From positions 62,001-126,000 of the forward strand of contig JADKCY010000003.1 of NCBI GenBank assembly GCA_016718605.1: a stretch of DNA of 64,000 bases, written 5' to 3'. The stretch comes from Lysobacterales bacterium. Lineage in GTDB: Bacteria; Pseudomonadota; Gammaproteobacteria; Xanthomonadales; Xanthomonadaceae. This document shows positions 26,901-34,747 of the stretch, one piece after another; position 1 is the stretch's first letter; every line of letters begins with the position of its first letter. The notes under the pieces are model-generated. The model was not told where the DNA came from. It saw nothing but the letters and a program-made list of their open reading frames with translations, and made no database searches. The position numbers and the translations under genes were made by a program.

Positions 26901-27176
26901 TGAGCCATCGGACGCCGCGACGGACTTCATGTAGATCATCCGCTCGACACCGTTGATGGCTTCTTCCAGCGGTGCCGCCACGGTCTCGGCAATGGTCTTG
27001 GGATTGGCACCGGGATAAATCGCGGTCACCTGCACCGAGGGTGGCACAACCTCTGGGTATTCACTGATCGGCAGATTCGGCAGTGCGATCAATCCAGCGA
27101 CGAAAATCAGGATCGAGAACACCGCCGCCAGAATCGGACGATCAACAAAGATGCGGGAAAAGTCGGAATGCGCCAT
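23934..27176 (-). CDS. RND multidrug efflux pump, inner-membrane permease (HAE1 family)
   Basis: Proton-driven drug exporter of 1080 residues, AcrB/MexF-like. It opens with FSRIFVDRPILAAVFSILI and has the hallmark segments YPGANPKTIAETVAAPLEEAI, GIVVDDAIVVVENVERH (proton-relay aspartates in helix 4), GFIPTQDKQYLF and VFASGAGSEVRHVMG. Twelve transmembrane helices in two repeats are expected. It follows the adaptor gene by 3 bases and overlaps the channel gene by 8 bases. Substrates cannot be inferred; the sequence looks nearer MexF-type than AcrB-type pumps, judged by eye. Confidence 0.95.
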   Translation of the reverse strand: MAHSDFSRIFVDRPILAAVFSILIFVAGLIALPNLPISEYPEVVPPSVQVTAIYPGANPKTIAETVAAPLEEAINGVERMIYMKSVAASDGSLNLTVTFAQGTDIDLAAMQVQNRVAQASPRLPEAVRQLGVTTAKSSPNITMVVHLTSPDHRYDALYLSNFANLRVKDELARLNGVGQALAFGAGNYAMRIWLNPDAAAARGITAGDVVSALREQNQQVSAGAIGASPMPGGSGVQLSINAQGRLDSPEQFAEIIVKADGSALTRLKDIARIELGSNTYSLRSLLKNEDAAAIVIFEAPGANSIALSDAVRARMAEISKTFPEGVHWSVEYDPTVFVRHSITSVVTTLLEAVALVVLVVVVFLQTWRASLIPLLAVPVSIVGTFAVLWLLGFSLNVLTLFGLVLAIGIVVDDAIVVVENVERHIEEGLSPLAAAHKAMSEVSGPIIAISLVLASVFVPLAFLTGVTGQFYRQFAVTIAVSVLISGFNSLTLSPALSAVLLQPHGAPKDALGRFMERIFGRFFAAFNRVFKRSGDAYSRRIGGTLKRAPRLLMLYAGLLAVTVFAFRAVPTGFIPTQDKQYLFAAAVLPEGATLDRSDAMIRRMGEIAMAHPGVENVVQFPGLNAIHFVNTPNAGLMFVGLKPSEDRAEDAAEIAMQLNMAFSEIQDGLSFALLPPPVMGLGNAAGVEAFVQDRIGLGYGELNNQTQALVGTLRQTTGFDPYSVQSLYQANVPQLDAMVDRDRAKQLGLQLTDIYDALQVYLGSAYINDFNLFGRTYSVYAQADAAFRDEAGDIDRLKTRNAQGAMVPLGSVVEVKQSYGPDPVIRYNGYPAADLSAAADPSQMSSNEALLAVGKLAEQTLPRGMNIEWTGLTFEQVNQSSTALLVFPLCVLLVYLVLAALYESWSLPLTVILIVPMCLLSAMGGIWLVNFFHGMSFMIWPPTYPPSFLDNNIFTQIGLVVLMGLACKNAILIVEFARDLEEQGHGIVESAIEACRLRLRPILMTSFAFCAGVLPLVFASGAGSEVRHVMGVTVFAGMLGVTFFGLFFTPVFYVVIRKLGERHAAKRQTTWIAKEGTDHG

Positions 27177-27179
27177 GGA

Positions 27180-28376
27180 TCAGGCCTCCGGCGCGCTGGC
27201 TGCATCGGGTGCGGCCTGCGCGGCAGCACTGTTCGGTGCCTCCATCGGCACACTGACGGGTGCAACGGTCTGGCCAGGGAAGAATATCTTGCGCGTGCCA
27301 TTGACGATGACCTGGTCACCGGGCTGCAAACCGCTTTCGGCAACGCGCAAACCGTTGATCTCGGCACCCAAAAGCACATCTCGACGCTGAGCAGCATTGC
27401 CCTCACCCAGCACGTAGACATACTTGCGATCCTGATCCGTCAGCACGGCCTGATCATGAATCAACAGTGCTGGCTTACTGCCTTCTGCCTGTAGCCGCAC
27501 GCGCGCGAAAAGTCCAGGCACCAGATCTGCGGCCGGATTGGCCATGACCGCGCGTGCCATGACCGTTCCTGTCACCGTGTTCAATTGGTTGTCGAGAAAA
27601 TCCAGATTGCCGGCGTGCTTGAATTCGGTTTCATCGGCCAAAGCGATCTGCACCGGAACGGCAGCGTCATCGCTGAGCGCCTGGGTGGCACTGGCGCGAT
27701 AGCGCAGAAAAGTACGCTCATCGGCCTCAAAGACCACATGCACCGGATCGACCGAAACCAGTGTGGAGAGCAAGGTTTCGCCCGGCGCCACCAAATTGCC
27801 CGGCTTGACCATCGCAGCACCGATCCGACCGGCCACGGGGGCCTTGATCTGAGTGAACTCCAGATTCAGCGCCGCCTGTTGTCGGCGTGCCTGCGCCGCC
27901 TGCACATCCGCCTTGGCCTGCGCCAACTCCAGCCCACGCGCGTCCAGATCGCCCTGGGACACCGCTCGGGAAGCAATCAAGGCCTCGCTGCGATCAAACT
28001 CGGTCTGCGCCAATTGCACCCGTGCTTCGGCACGCGCCACATCGGCCTGCGCAGCCGTTACCGCTGCGCGATACTCGCGGTCATCAATGCTGAACAGCAG
28101 CGTATCCTTCGCAACCAGACTGCCTTCGCGCACATGCACTTTGGCCAGGTAACCGCCCACGCGCGGGCGCAGTTCGACAGCGTCCACGGCCTGGATGCGA
28201 CCGGTGAACTCCTTCCACGGTGCAATGTCCTGCTGCACGACCGCCGCCACTGACACACCTTGCGGTGGCATCTGCTGTTCCTGACCGCCGTCACCGCTAC
28301 AAGCGACCAAACCCAGCGCCAAAGCCAGCGCGCTGAGCCGCAGACCGCGCGCATGCGGATAGAAATTCGAGGTCAT
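27180..28376 (-). CDS. RND efflux periplasmic adaptor (membrane fusion protein)
   Basis: Links the inner-membrane pump to the outer-membrane channel. The 398-residue protein has a lipoprotein-type signal (LALALGLVACSGDGG), a first lipoyl half (VELRPRVGGYLAKVHVREGSLV), a coiled-coil hairpin (VTAAQADVARAEARVQLAQ to AQARRQQAALNLE), the second lipoyl half (IKAPVAGRIGAAMVKPGNLV) and a beta-barrel/MP domain. The Ala/Glu-rich end is unstructured. AAGGAG stands 8 bases before the start. It lies 49 bases after tetR, on the same strand. Confidence 0.94.
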   Translation of the reverse strand: MTSNFYPHARGLRLSALALALGLVACSGDGGQEQQMPPQGVSVAAVVQQDIAPWKEFTGRIQAVDAVELRPRVGGYLAKVHVREGSLVAKDTLLFSIDDREYRAAVTAAQADVARAEARVQLAQTEFDRSEALIASRAVSQGDLDARGLELAQAKADVQAAQARRQQAALNLEFTQIKAPVAGRIGAAMVKPGNLVAPGETLLSTLVSVDPVHVVFEADERTFLRYRASATQALSDDAAVPVQIALADETEFKHAGNLDFLDNQLNTVTGTVMARAVMANPAADLVPGLFARVRLQAEGSKPALLIHDQAVLTDQDRKYVYVLGEGNAAQRRDVLLGAEINGLRVAESGLQPGDQVIVNGTRKIFFPGQTVAPVSVPMEAPNSAAAQAAPDAASAPEA

Positions 28377-28425
28377 GGAAATCTCCTTGGGAATACAAAA
28401 TTCATGTTTGTCCTGATGCCGTAGA

Positions 28426-28989
28426 TCATGCGTTTTTTGGCATGGCGCAGGGGTTTTCAGCCAAACTGCGGATCAGCGTCACCACACGCTGATGGACGGA
28501 TGGCGGCAGGGGATTCATATCGAACATCGACTGCCAGAACATCCCTTCAGACGCCATCAGGATGACGTAACGCATCAAATCGGTGTCGCTCCAGTCCCAG
28601 CCGTCGAACGTACGGCGTTGATGCTCACGGACAGGATCAAGCAAGGACGGATCAATCATCGCTGCGCTCAGCATGCCGCTGACAAAACGGCGATGTTGCA
28701 GGTCCTCCGAATCGAGATTGCAGCGCAGGTGGCCCAGAATCACCGCCGTCTTGCGACAACCCAATTCGGGCACGGTCTCATGTGCTGCGCGCTCCCAATC
28801 GGCGATATCGACCTCAATCAGCCCCTTCAGCAAGGCTTCCTTGGTCGGAAAGTGGTAGGTGATCCCACCTCGGGTGACGCCGCTTTCGACCGCGAGCTCA
28901 TCAAAGGTGAGGTGCCCTGCACCTTGGGATTCCACGATCCGGCGCGCAGCGTCGAGGATTTTCTGGCGCGCCTTGGGCTGTCTGGTCAT
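28426..28989 (-). CDS. TetR/AcrR-family repressor of the efflux operon
   Basis: A 187-residue regulator with an N-terminal helix-turn-helix (RQKILDAARRIVESQGAGHLT then LAVESGVTRGGITYHFPTKEAL) and a C-terminal ligand domain with the TetR_C-like segment SLLDPVREHQRRTFDGWDWS. The start at 28989 (MTRQPKARQ) gives the normal spacing before the first helix; the frame open to 29031 would cross the palindromic operator. Being first in the pump block and next to the operator, it very likely represses both itself and the pump, released by a pump substrate. Confidence 0.93.
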   Translation of the reverse strand: MTRQPKARQKILDAARRIVESQGAGHLTFDELAVESGVTRGGITYHFPTKEALLKGLIEVDIADWERAAHETVPELGCRKTAVILGHLRCNLDSEDLQHRRFVSGMLSAAMIDPSLLDPVREHQRRTFDGWDWSDTDLMRYVILMASEGMFWQSMFDMNPLPPSVHQRVVTLIRSLAENPCAMPKNA

Positions 28990-28994
28990 GCTAA

Positions 28995-29020
28995 AACTAT
29001 ACAGTACGTTCTGTATAGTT
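28995..29020. promoter_or_regulatory. Palindromic TetR operator
   Basis: Perfect 10-base arms AACTATACAG (28995-29004) and CTGTATAGTT (29011-29020) flank a six-base centre whose middle ACGT is also symmetric. It ends 6 bases upstream of tetR and about 75 upstream of the divergent septoil-knot gene. It contains TATACA/TATAGT elements that could be -10 boxes in either direction, so bound repressor would block both. The operator role is inferred from symmetry and place. Confidence 0.8.
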
Positions 29021-29093
29021 ATGGCGACCATTCGTCAGTTTGAGTACGGGCGGCTACGCTATACCGCGACGGTTTTGCAAACAGGATGGCACC

Positions 29094-29453
29094 ATGCCAA
29101 CGACTCGCGTTTGGCCAAGCGCAGCCGCTTTGGCCGCAATTCTCTTGCTCGCGGGGACACCCAGCAGCCATGCCCGTGAGGCCAGTCTGAACGCCGCCGA
29201 TTGCCGCATCGAAATCGATGGCAAGTCCTTTCCTTTGAAGGGCAAAGTCGCCTACACGCAGAGTTTCCCAGACTTGAAAGTCAAGGTCGTCAGCAGCTTT
29301 CCACACTTGAAGGTGAAGACCGTTGAATCCTTCCCGGACAATTGCGGCGAATGGCAAGTTGTCGACAGCTTTCCGGACCTGAAGGTGCAGTTCGTGGACA
29401 GCTTTCCTGATCTGGAAATTGAATTTGTCGAGTCTTTTCCTGGCGTGCGCTAG
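29094..29453 (+). CDS. Small secreted repeat protein, likely 7(1) septoil-knot family
   Basis: A 119-residue protein with a signal peptide (cleavage after about SSHA27), two cysteines (37, 84) and six closely spaced SFP repeats of about 11 residues: SFPDLKVKVVS, SFPHLKVKTVE, SFPDNCGEWQVVD, SFPDLKVQFVD, SFPDLEIEFVE, SFPGVR. This pattern is what I remember of the septoil-knot (Septknot) family, small periplasmic domains whose chain forms a 7(1) torus knot. I cannot confirm this without a profile search. The start at 29094 is chosen for its signal peptide and AGGA about 8 bases upstream. It is divergent from tetR across the shared operator, so efflux regulation might also touch it. The role is unknown. 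Confidence 0.8.
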   Translation: MPTTRVWPSAAALAAILLLAGTPSSHAREASLNAADCRIEIDGKSFPLKGKVAYTQSFPDLKVKVVSSFPHLKVKTVESFPDNCGEWQVVDSFPDLKVQFVDSFPDLEIEFVESFPGVR

Positions 29454-29467
29454 CTGCAGAATCCTCG

Positions 29468-30697
29468 TCAACCAGCGTGGTAATGGGCGGCGACGTAGTT
29501 CTCGATGATGTCGATGAATTCTTCAACCATGCGATCACCGCGCAAGGTCACCGTCTTGACGCCATCCACAAACACCGGCGCAGCAGGCGCTTCGCCCGTG
29601 CCGGGCAGCGAGATGCCAATGTTGGCGTGTTTGCTTTCGCCGGGACCGTTGACAATGCAACCCATCACCGCAAGGCTGAGGCTCTCAACGCCAGGCCGTG
29701 TGACTCGCCATTCGGGCATGCGTTCGCGCACATGCGCCTGAACACGCTTGGCCAATTCTTGAAAGAACTCACTGGTCGTTCGGCCGCACCCGGGACACGC
29801 TGTCACCAGTGGCGTAAACGCCCGCAATCCCATGGTCTGCAGCAATTCCTGCGCCACCACCACCTCGGCAGTGCGTGACGCGCCGGGTTCGGGTGTCAGA
29901 CTGATGCGAATCGTGTCGCCAATGCCCTCCTGCAACAGCACCGACAGTGCCGCCGTGGACGCCACGATCCCTTTTGAGCCCATCCCGGCCTCGGTCAATC
30001 CCAGATGCAGGGCATAGGACGAACGCCGCGCCAGATCGCGATACACGGCAATCAACTCCTGCACACCCGAGACTTTGCAGGACAGAATGATCCTGTCGGC
30101 CGGCAAGCCCAGCGCCACCGCGCGATCCGCCGATTCCAGCGCCGAGCGAATCAAGGCCTCGCGCAGCACACGTCCGGCATCCCAGGGCTCCGCCAACTGA
30201 GCGTTTTCGTCCATCAAGCGTGCGGCCAGCGCCTGATCCAGTGACCCCCAATTGGCGCCGATCCTGACCGGCTTGCCGTAGCGCACGGCAAATTCAATCA
30301 ACTGTGCAAACTGGGTATCACGCTTGGCGCCGAACCCGACATTGCCGGGGTTGATCCGGTACTTCGCAAGCGCCTCGGCACACGCCGGCTCGCCTGCCAG
30401 CAATTGATGACCGTTGTAGTGAAAATCACCAATCAAGGGCACTTCCACGCCCATCGTCGCGAGCCGGTCACGAATCCGTGGCACCGCGGCGGCGGCTTCG
30501 ACGGTGTTAACCGTCACCCGCACCAACTCTGAGCCTGCACGCCACAGCTCCGCGACCTGTTTTGCCGTCGCAGCCACATCCGCCGTATCGGTATTGGTCA
30601 TGGACTGCACGACCACCGGTGTTCCCGCACCCACCAGCACACCGTTGATAGCCACCGCATGCGTGCGATGGCGCTGAATCATTTGCAACACAGGCAT
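29468..30697 (-). CDS. ispG: 4-hydroxy-3-methylbut-2-en-1-yl diphosphate synthase
   Basis: Iron-sulfur enzyme of the MEP isoprenoid pathway, converting MEcPP to HMBPP. The 409-residue protein starts in the TIM-barrel part (AINGVLVGAGTPVVVQSMTNTDT) and ends with the [4Fe-4S] domain, whose cysteines are seen in VTACPGCGRTTSEF and MGCIVNGPGESKHAN. Length matches the two-domain bacterial form. The ATG directly follows the stop of the PilZ-like gene, so the two are co-transcribed. Isoprenoid supply also feeds ispB at 5.4 kb, which is not linked. Confidence 0.96.
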   Translation of the reverse strand: MPVLQMIQRHRTHAVAINGVLVGAGTPVVVQSMTNTDTADVAATAKQVAELWRAGSELVRVTVNTVEAAAAVPRIRDRLATMGVEVPLIGDFHYNGHQLLAGEPACAEALAKYRINPGNVGFGAKRDTQFAQLIEFAVRYGKPVRIGANWGSLDQALAARLMDENAQLAEPWDAGRVLREALIRSALESADRAVALGLPADRIILSCKVSGVQELIAVYRDLARRSSYALHLGLTEAGMGSKGIVASTAALSVLLQEGIGDTIRISLTPEPGASRTAEVVVAQELLQTMGLRAFTPLVTACPGCGRTTSEFFQELAKRVQAHVRERMPEWRVTRPGVESLSLAVMGCIVNGPGESKHANIGISLPGTGEAPAAPVFVDGVKTVTLRGDRMVEEFIDIIENYVAAHYHAG

Positions 30698-32377
30698 TCA
30701 GTGACTCACTTCGGTTCGCGTTTGTCGCACTTTCAGCAGGACGTAATCGCCCGCCTGCTCGAGGGCGTTCATGTCGTGATAGTGATGGGTGGAGGAAGCA
30801 TCCGGATCAACCGCATCGACCTCGGAAGGGGTCGAGACCTCAAGACGGTGGGCCTGCAGGTCGATCTGACTCGGCGCCACCACAAAGACCGCATCAGGAT
30901 CACCGCGCTCGCGCAGCCAGTCGATCAGCACGCCGCGCTGCGGCGCTTTGGGATGCCCAAGTGGATCCAGCGTGCGAAGACTCACTGCACGCGCGCGCCG
31001 CGCCAGCAATTCAACCCCCGCATCCACACTGCCATCGCTGGCATAGCGAATCCAGCGCACGACGCCAACCATCCACAGGGGATCGTCTTCTTCGTGCGCA
31101 ATTGACAGTCCGATCAACTCACCGACACGGATACGCAGTCCCGCCTCACGTGGCCACTGCAATCGGTAACCGCCCAAGCTCTGATCCAACACCATTGCTT
31201 TCGCGCGCGATGCCCGAACGGAATCCGTACTGGCATTCGCCCAGGACGCACGCTCGGCGGCCGCCTGACTGCTATAGCCGCGAATCTCCCGCGTAAAGGT
31301 GTCGAAATCCAAACCTCCGGCCAGATAGAAATGCAGACCAATCAAGCCCAGCACCGTATCCAAGTGGTGCGTCGCACCCAGCCGCCGTGCACGTCGCTCC
31401 GCAGCCGTAGCCCAACCCGCACGGAGCCGCCGCAGCAGATCCGCCGGCGCCTGCAGAGGGACACGCAGCTGTGGCAACTTGATGGCAACGGACTCGACCC
31501 CAGCCTGCGCCAACGGTGCGTCCAGCACGTCACGCAATGGCTGGACACAAAACCAGTAGCCCAACGCGGTTCCGGATTCACGCTCTTCCGGCGTATAGCC
31601 AGGACCACGATCGGTGTCGATCGCAATCATAAAACTGTCCCGCGCGCCGGGCTTGTTCGACAACTGCAGCAGACTGCCCAACTCACGCGTCAGCGACCAC
31701 AACTCGCCCTGTTCACGTTGCGAGAATCGATAAGGGTTGGACAGCGCCAGCAGTACCGCTTGCTGATAGAGCTGCGCGACGGTGCGCGGCGCACTTTCGG
31801 CAACTTCCTGGACCTGTTTGGCCAGCAAACCCGCATGGTCGCAGAAACGATAAATCGCATGCAGACCAAACCAGTTGTCTTCCGGTGGCACGCGATACAG
31901 AAAATAAGACAACATCAACAGTCGACTGTAGTGCCAGGCACTACGCACCGCCAAACCCGCGGCGGCACCACCACGCAGAAACGGCACGCTGCCACTGGGT
32001 GCCAAAAATTCATGCAACGCCATCCGGTAACCCAGCGCCAATTCGCGATGCAAACTCTGGCAGGTCTCGGCCATCTGCGCGCGCTGCGGTGTCAAGGGAA
32101 AGGTTGCTGACTGCAGCGCCCGTTCAATCAGGGCAATGCTCTCGAGGGCGACCGGCCGCACCGCCTCCATGACGGTCGCGCGTTGCACACCGATCATTGC
32201 CGCACCGCGCCAGACCTGAAAGGCATTGATCAACTGCTGCAGGGTTGCCTGTTGATTGGCACGCGGCAAGGCGTCCACCCAGGCAGCCACACCTTTGGCA
32301 TCGACCGGAACTGGCCCGGCAGTCACCAGAGCCCTGGGAGGAAAGCGTTCTCCGAGTTGTGCGTATGCATCAGACAT
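30698..32377 (-). CDS. PilZ-like (c-di-GMP binding) protein with large helical N-terminus
   Basis: A 559-residue cytoplasmic protein. The first 400 residues are helical without a family I recognise. The last 130 look PilZ-like: a beta-barrel-type segment YRLQWPREAGLRIRVGELIGL and VVRWIRYASDGSVDAGVELL, similar to the W-V-R-W and G-V-x-L strands of Lysobacterales PilZ proteins. The classic R-x-x-x-R motif is not clean, so c-di-GMP binding is uncertain. Its stop touches the ispG ATG. Other c-di-GMP genes in the window (yajQ, EAL) are unlinked. Confidence 0.6.
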   Translation of the reverse strand: MSDAYAQLGERFPPRALVTAGPVPVDAKGVAAWVDALPRANQQATLQQLINAFQVWRGAAMIGVQRATVMEAVRPVALESIALIERALQSATFPLTPQRAQMAETCQSLHRELALGYRMALHEFLAPSGSVPFLRGGAAAGLAVRSAWHYSRLLMLSYFLYRVPPEDNWFGLHAIYRFCDHAGLLAKQVQEVAESAPRTVAQLYQQAVLLALSNPYRFSQREQGELWSLTRELGSLLQLSNKPGARDSFMIAIDTDRGPGYTPEERESGTALGYWFCVQPLRDVLDAPLAQAGVESVAIKLPQLRVPLQAPADLLRRLRAGWATAAERRARRLGATHHLDTVLGLIGLHFYLAGGLDFDTFTREIRGYSSQAAAERASWANASTDSVRASRAKAMVLDQSLGGYRLQWPREAGLRIRVGELIGLSIAHEEDDPLWMVGVVRWIRYASDGSVDAGVELLARRARAVSLRTLDPLGHPKAPQRGVLIDWLRERGDPDAVFVVAPSQIDLQAHRLEVSTPSEVDAVDPDASSTHHYHDMNALEQAGDYVLLKVRQTRTEVSH

Positions 32378-32647
32378 TGCGGGATTCTCTTACATGCCAT
32401 GCCAGGATTCGAACATCACCACAAACTCTGCAGCGCAGCGAATTTCGATGCGGACCCTTACCGACTCGCCCCCGAATCGAGCCAGTTGCGGCGACTGAAC
32501 CCGTCCTCTGCAAGAAGCGGGCTAAACACACCACAACCTGACCGAGTGTAGCAGGCGAACCGGCGCACTCAATTGCCGATGCGCAAACTTTGCCTGCGGC
32601 AAACCAGCGGCGCGTCGGTGGATGCTCCTGTTACGATCCGCAGCCCG

Positions 32648-34033
32648 ATGCGAATAGCCACCGTGTCCCAGACATCCCCCACGCCAACGGCGCCCCAACG
32701 ACCAATACTCACACCATCGAGTTTGAACGCGATGGCGCGCAATCTGCTTGAAGGTGCCTTGGGGCTGATCTGGGTCGAAGGCGAACTCAGCAATGTCACC
32801 CGCGCCAGTTCTGGCCACTACTATTTCACGCTCAAGGACCCGCGTGCCCAAGTACGCGCAGCACTGTTTCGCGCCAACGCCTTGCGGATGGGTTTCGCGC
32901 CTGAGAATGGTCAACACATATTGGCGCGCGGGCGCATCTCCCTCTACGAGCCACGCGGCGACTACCAGTTAATTGCGGAACATCTTGAACTGGCAGGCGA
33001 AGGTGCCTTGCAGCGTGAATTCGAGCGTTTGCGCCAGCAACTTCAGCAGGAAGGGCTATTCGACCCAGCACGTAAGCGCACGCTTCCCTACCCGCCCCAT
33101 CGCCTCGCGGTGCTGACCTCACCGGTCGGTGCGGCGATTCACGATGTCGTGAGCGTACTGCGACGGCGCTTTCCACTGCTTGAAATCGATCTGTTACCCA
33201 TTCCCGTGCAGGGTCACGATGCGCCACCGCGTATCGTTGATGCGCTGCGTCGTGCAGATGCCTGTGGACGCTACGACGCGCTGCTGCTGACGCGCGGTGG
33301 CGGCTCATTGGAAGACCTGTGGGCCTTCAATGATGAGACGCTGGCGCGCACCATTGCCGATTTGCAGACCCCACTCATCTGCGCCGTGGGTCATGAGTCC
33401 GACCACAGTATTGCCGACTGGGTCGCCGACCTGCGTGCACCGACACCGTCAGCGGCGGCAGAGCTGTTAGTGCCCGATCAGGGCGAACTCGCGCAACGCC
33501 TGCAACACATCTCTTCTCGCCTGCAGCGCAGTCTCACCAATCGTCTCAATACCTGGGCACAAACACTGGATCAACGTGTCACCCATTTGCGTCTGCACGC
33601 GCCAGCACAGCGTCTGCAGCGCGGCAGCGAGCGTTTGCAGCACGTGCATGCACGCTTGCGATTGACCACAAACGCCAGAATCCGCGACGGCGCCGCGCAG
33701 GCACAGTGGCTTGGTGCACGCCTGGCCGGTGCCTCTCCCGTGCACCTTCTGCATCGCACAAGCGCACGGCTGCAAACGCTCGGCCAGCGCTTGCGACATC
33801 AAGGCACGGGCTTGAGTCTTGCGCCGCATGCCCGCCTGAATCAACTGGCGCGTACCTTGGCTGCACTCAGCCCCTTGGCTGCCCTGCAGCGAGGCTACGC
33901 CATCGCACGGGATGCAGGAACCGGCCAACTTTTGACTTCGGTAACCGCGGTCGAGCCCGCTACCCGCATCCGATTGCAACTCAAGGATGGCGACGTCCTG
34001 CTGCGTCCAGATCAGGAATCGAGTGGCACATGA
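32648..34033 (+). CDS. xseA: Exodeoxyribonuclease VII large subunit
   Basis: Large subunit of the nuclease that degrades single-stranded DNA to oligonucleotides. The 461-residue protein has the OB-fold N-terminus (LTPSSLNAMARNLLE, WVEGELSNVTRASSGHYYFTLKD), the catalytic region (VLTSPVGAAIHDVVSVLRRRFP, LLLTRGGGSLEDLWAFNDE, CAVGHESDHSIADWVADLRAPTPS) and a long coiled coil rich in Gln/Arg/Leu. I choose 32648; the frame is open to 32573. There is no clear Shine-Dalgarno, and TACGAT ends 10 bases before the ATG. The yigZ start overlaps its stop (ATGA). xseB is not nearby. The 270 bases upstream hold no gene. Confidence 0.95.
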   Translation: MRIATVSQTSPTPTAPQRPILTPSSLNAMARNLLEGALGLIWVEGELSNVTRASSGHYYFTLKDPRAQVRAALFRANALRMGFAPENGQHILARGRISLYEPRGDYQLIAEHLELAGEGALQREFERLRQQLQQEGLFDPARKRTLPYPPHRLAVLTSPVGAAIHDVVSVLRRRFPLLEIDLLPIPVQGHDAPPRIVDALRRADACGRYDALLLTRGGGSLEDLWAFNDETLARTIADLQTPLICAVGHESDHSIADWVADLRAPTPSAAAELLVPDQGELAQRLQHISSRLQRSLTNRLNTWAQTLDQRVTHLRLHAPAQRLQRGSERLQHVHARLRLTTNARIRDGAAQAQWLGARLAGASPVHLLHRTSARLQTLGQRLRHQGTGLSLAPHARLNQLARTLAALSPLAALQRGYAIARDAGTGQLLTSVTAVEPATRIRLQLKDGDVLLRPDQESSGT

Positions 34034-34632
34034 GCGAAACCCTGCTGCAGCCCGTACGCTTCGATCTGGAAGTAAAGAAGAGCCTGTTCCGCTGCCAGGC
34101 TGCAGCGGTCGAGTCTCCGGAGCAGGCGTTGGCCTTTCTGCATTCCGTGCAAAACCACGATGCCACCCACAACTGCTGGGCCTACCGGATTGGCCAGCAA
34201 TACCGCTTCTCGGATGACGGCGAACCCGGCGGAACGGCCGGGCGGCCCATCCTTGCGGCGATCGACGGGCAAGGGCTGGACGGCGTGATGGCCGTGGTGA
34301 CGCGCTGGTTTGGCGGCACAAAACTTGGCGCTGGCGGCCTGGTGCGGGCCTACAGCGGCGCCGCGGCAGAATGTCTGCGCACGGCCGCACGGCGCACCGT
34401 CATTGTTCGTGAGAACTATCAACTGCGCTGCAAATTCGAACACTTGGGTTCGATCCATCTGGCACTGCAGCACGCTGGAGCGTTGAAGGCGGGTGAGCAA
34501 TTCGATGCAGACGGCGCCATCCTGCAGTTTGCCCTTCCCGCCGCCGAATTGGTCGCACTGCAGGCGCAGGTCAGGGATATCAGTCGCGGACATACCGAGG
34601 TGCGCTCTGCCCCGACCGCAGACCCCGCGTGA
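34030..34632 (+). CDS. yigZ: YigZ/IMPACT-family protein
   Basis: A 200-residue protein of the YigZ/IMPACT family. The signature RFSDDGEPGGTAGRPIL and the following VVTRWFGGTKLGAGGLVRAYSGAA are present, then a C-terminal ferredoxin-like domain (DUF1949-type). Cellular function is unclear; eukaryotic IMPACT relatives regulate the Gcn2 stress kinase. Translation is coupled to xseA by a 4-base overlap. A 115-base gap separates it from ppk2. Confidence 0.9.
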   Translation: MSETLLQPVRFDLEVKKSLFRCQAAAVESPEQALAFLHSVQNHDATHNCWAYRIGQQYRFSDDGEPGGTAGRPILAAIDGQGLDGVMAVVTRWFGGTKLGAGGLVRAYSGAAAECLRTAARRTVIVRENYQLRCKFEHLGSIHLALQHAGALKAGEQFDADGAILQFALPAAELVALQAQVRDISRGHTEVRSAPTADPA

Positions 34633-34747
34633 CGTCAATCGGCACCGCTTCGTGGCCTCGTTGTTGCAGGACTTTTGACCGTCATCAAACCGACACATCG
34701 CCAATCGGCGCTGAATACCCGCATCCAAATTTCGACAGGGAGTTCCC

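Noticed and set aside
32400..32420. GTTCGAATCC on the minus strand, like a tRNA T-loop
   Set aside because: The flanking bases do not form a T-stem, and no acceptor or anticodon arm fits around it.
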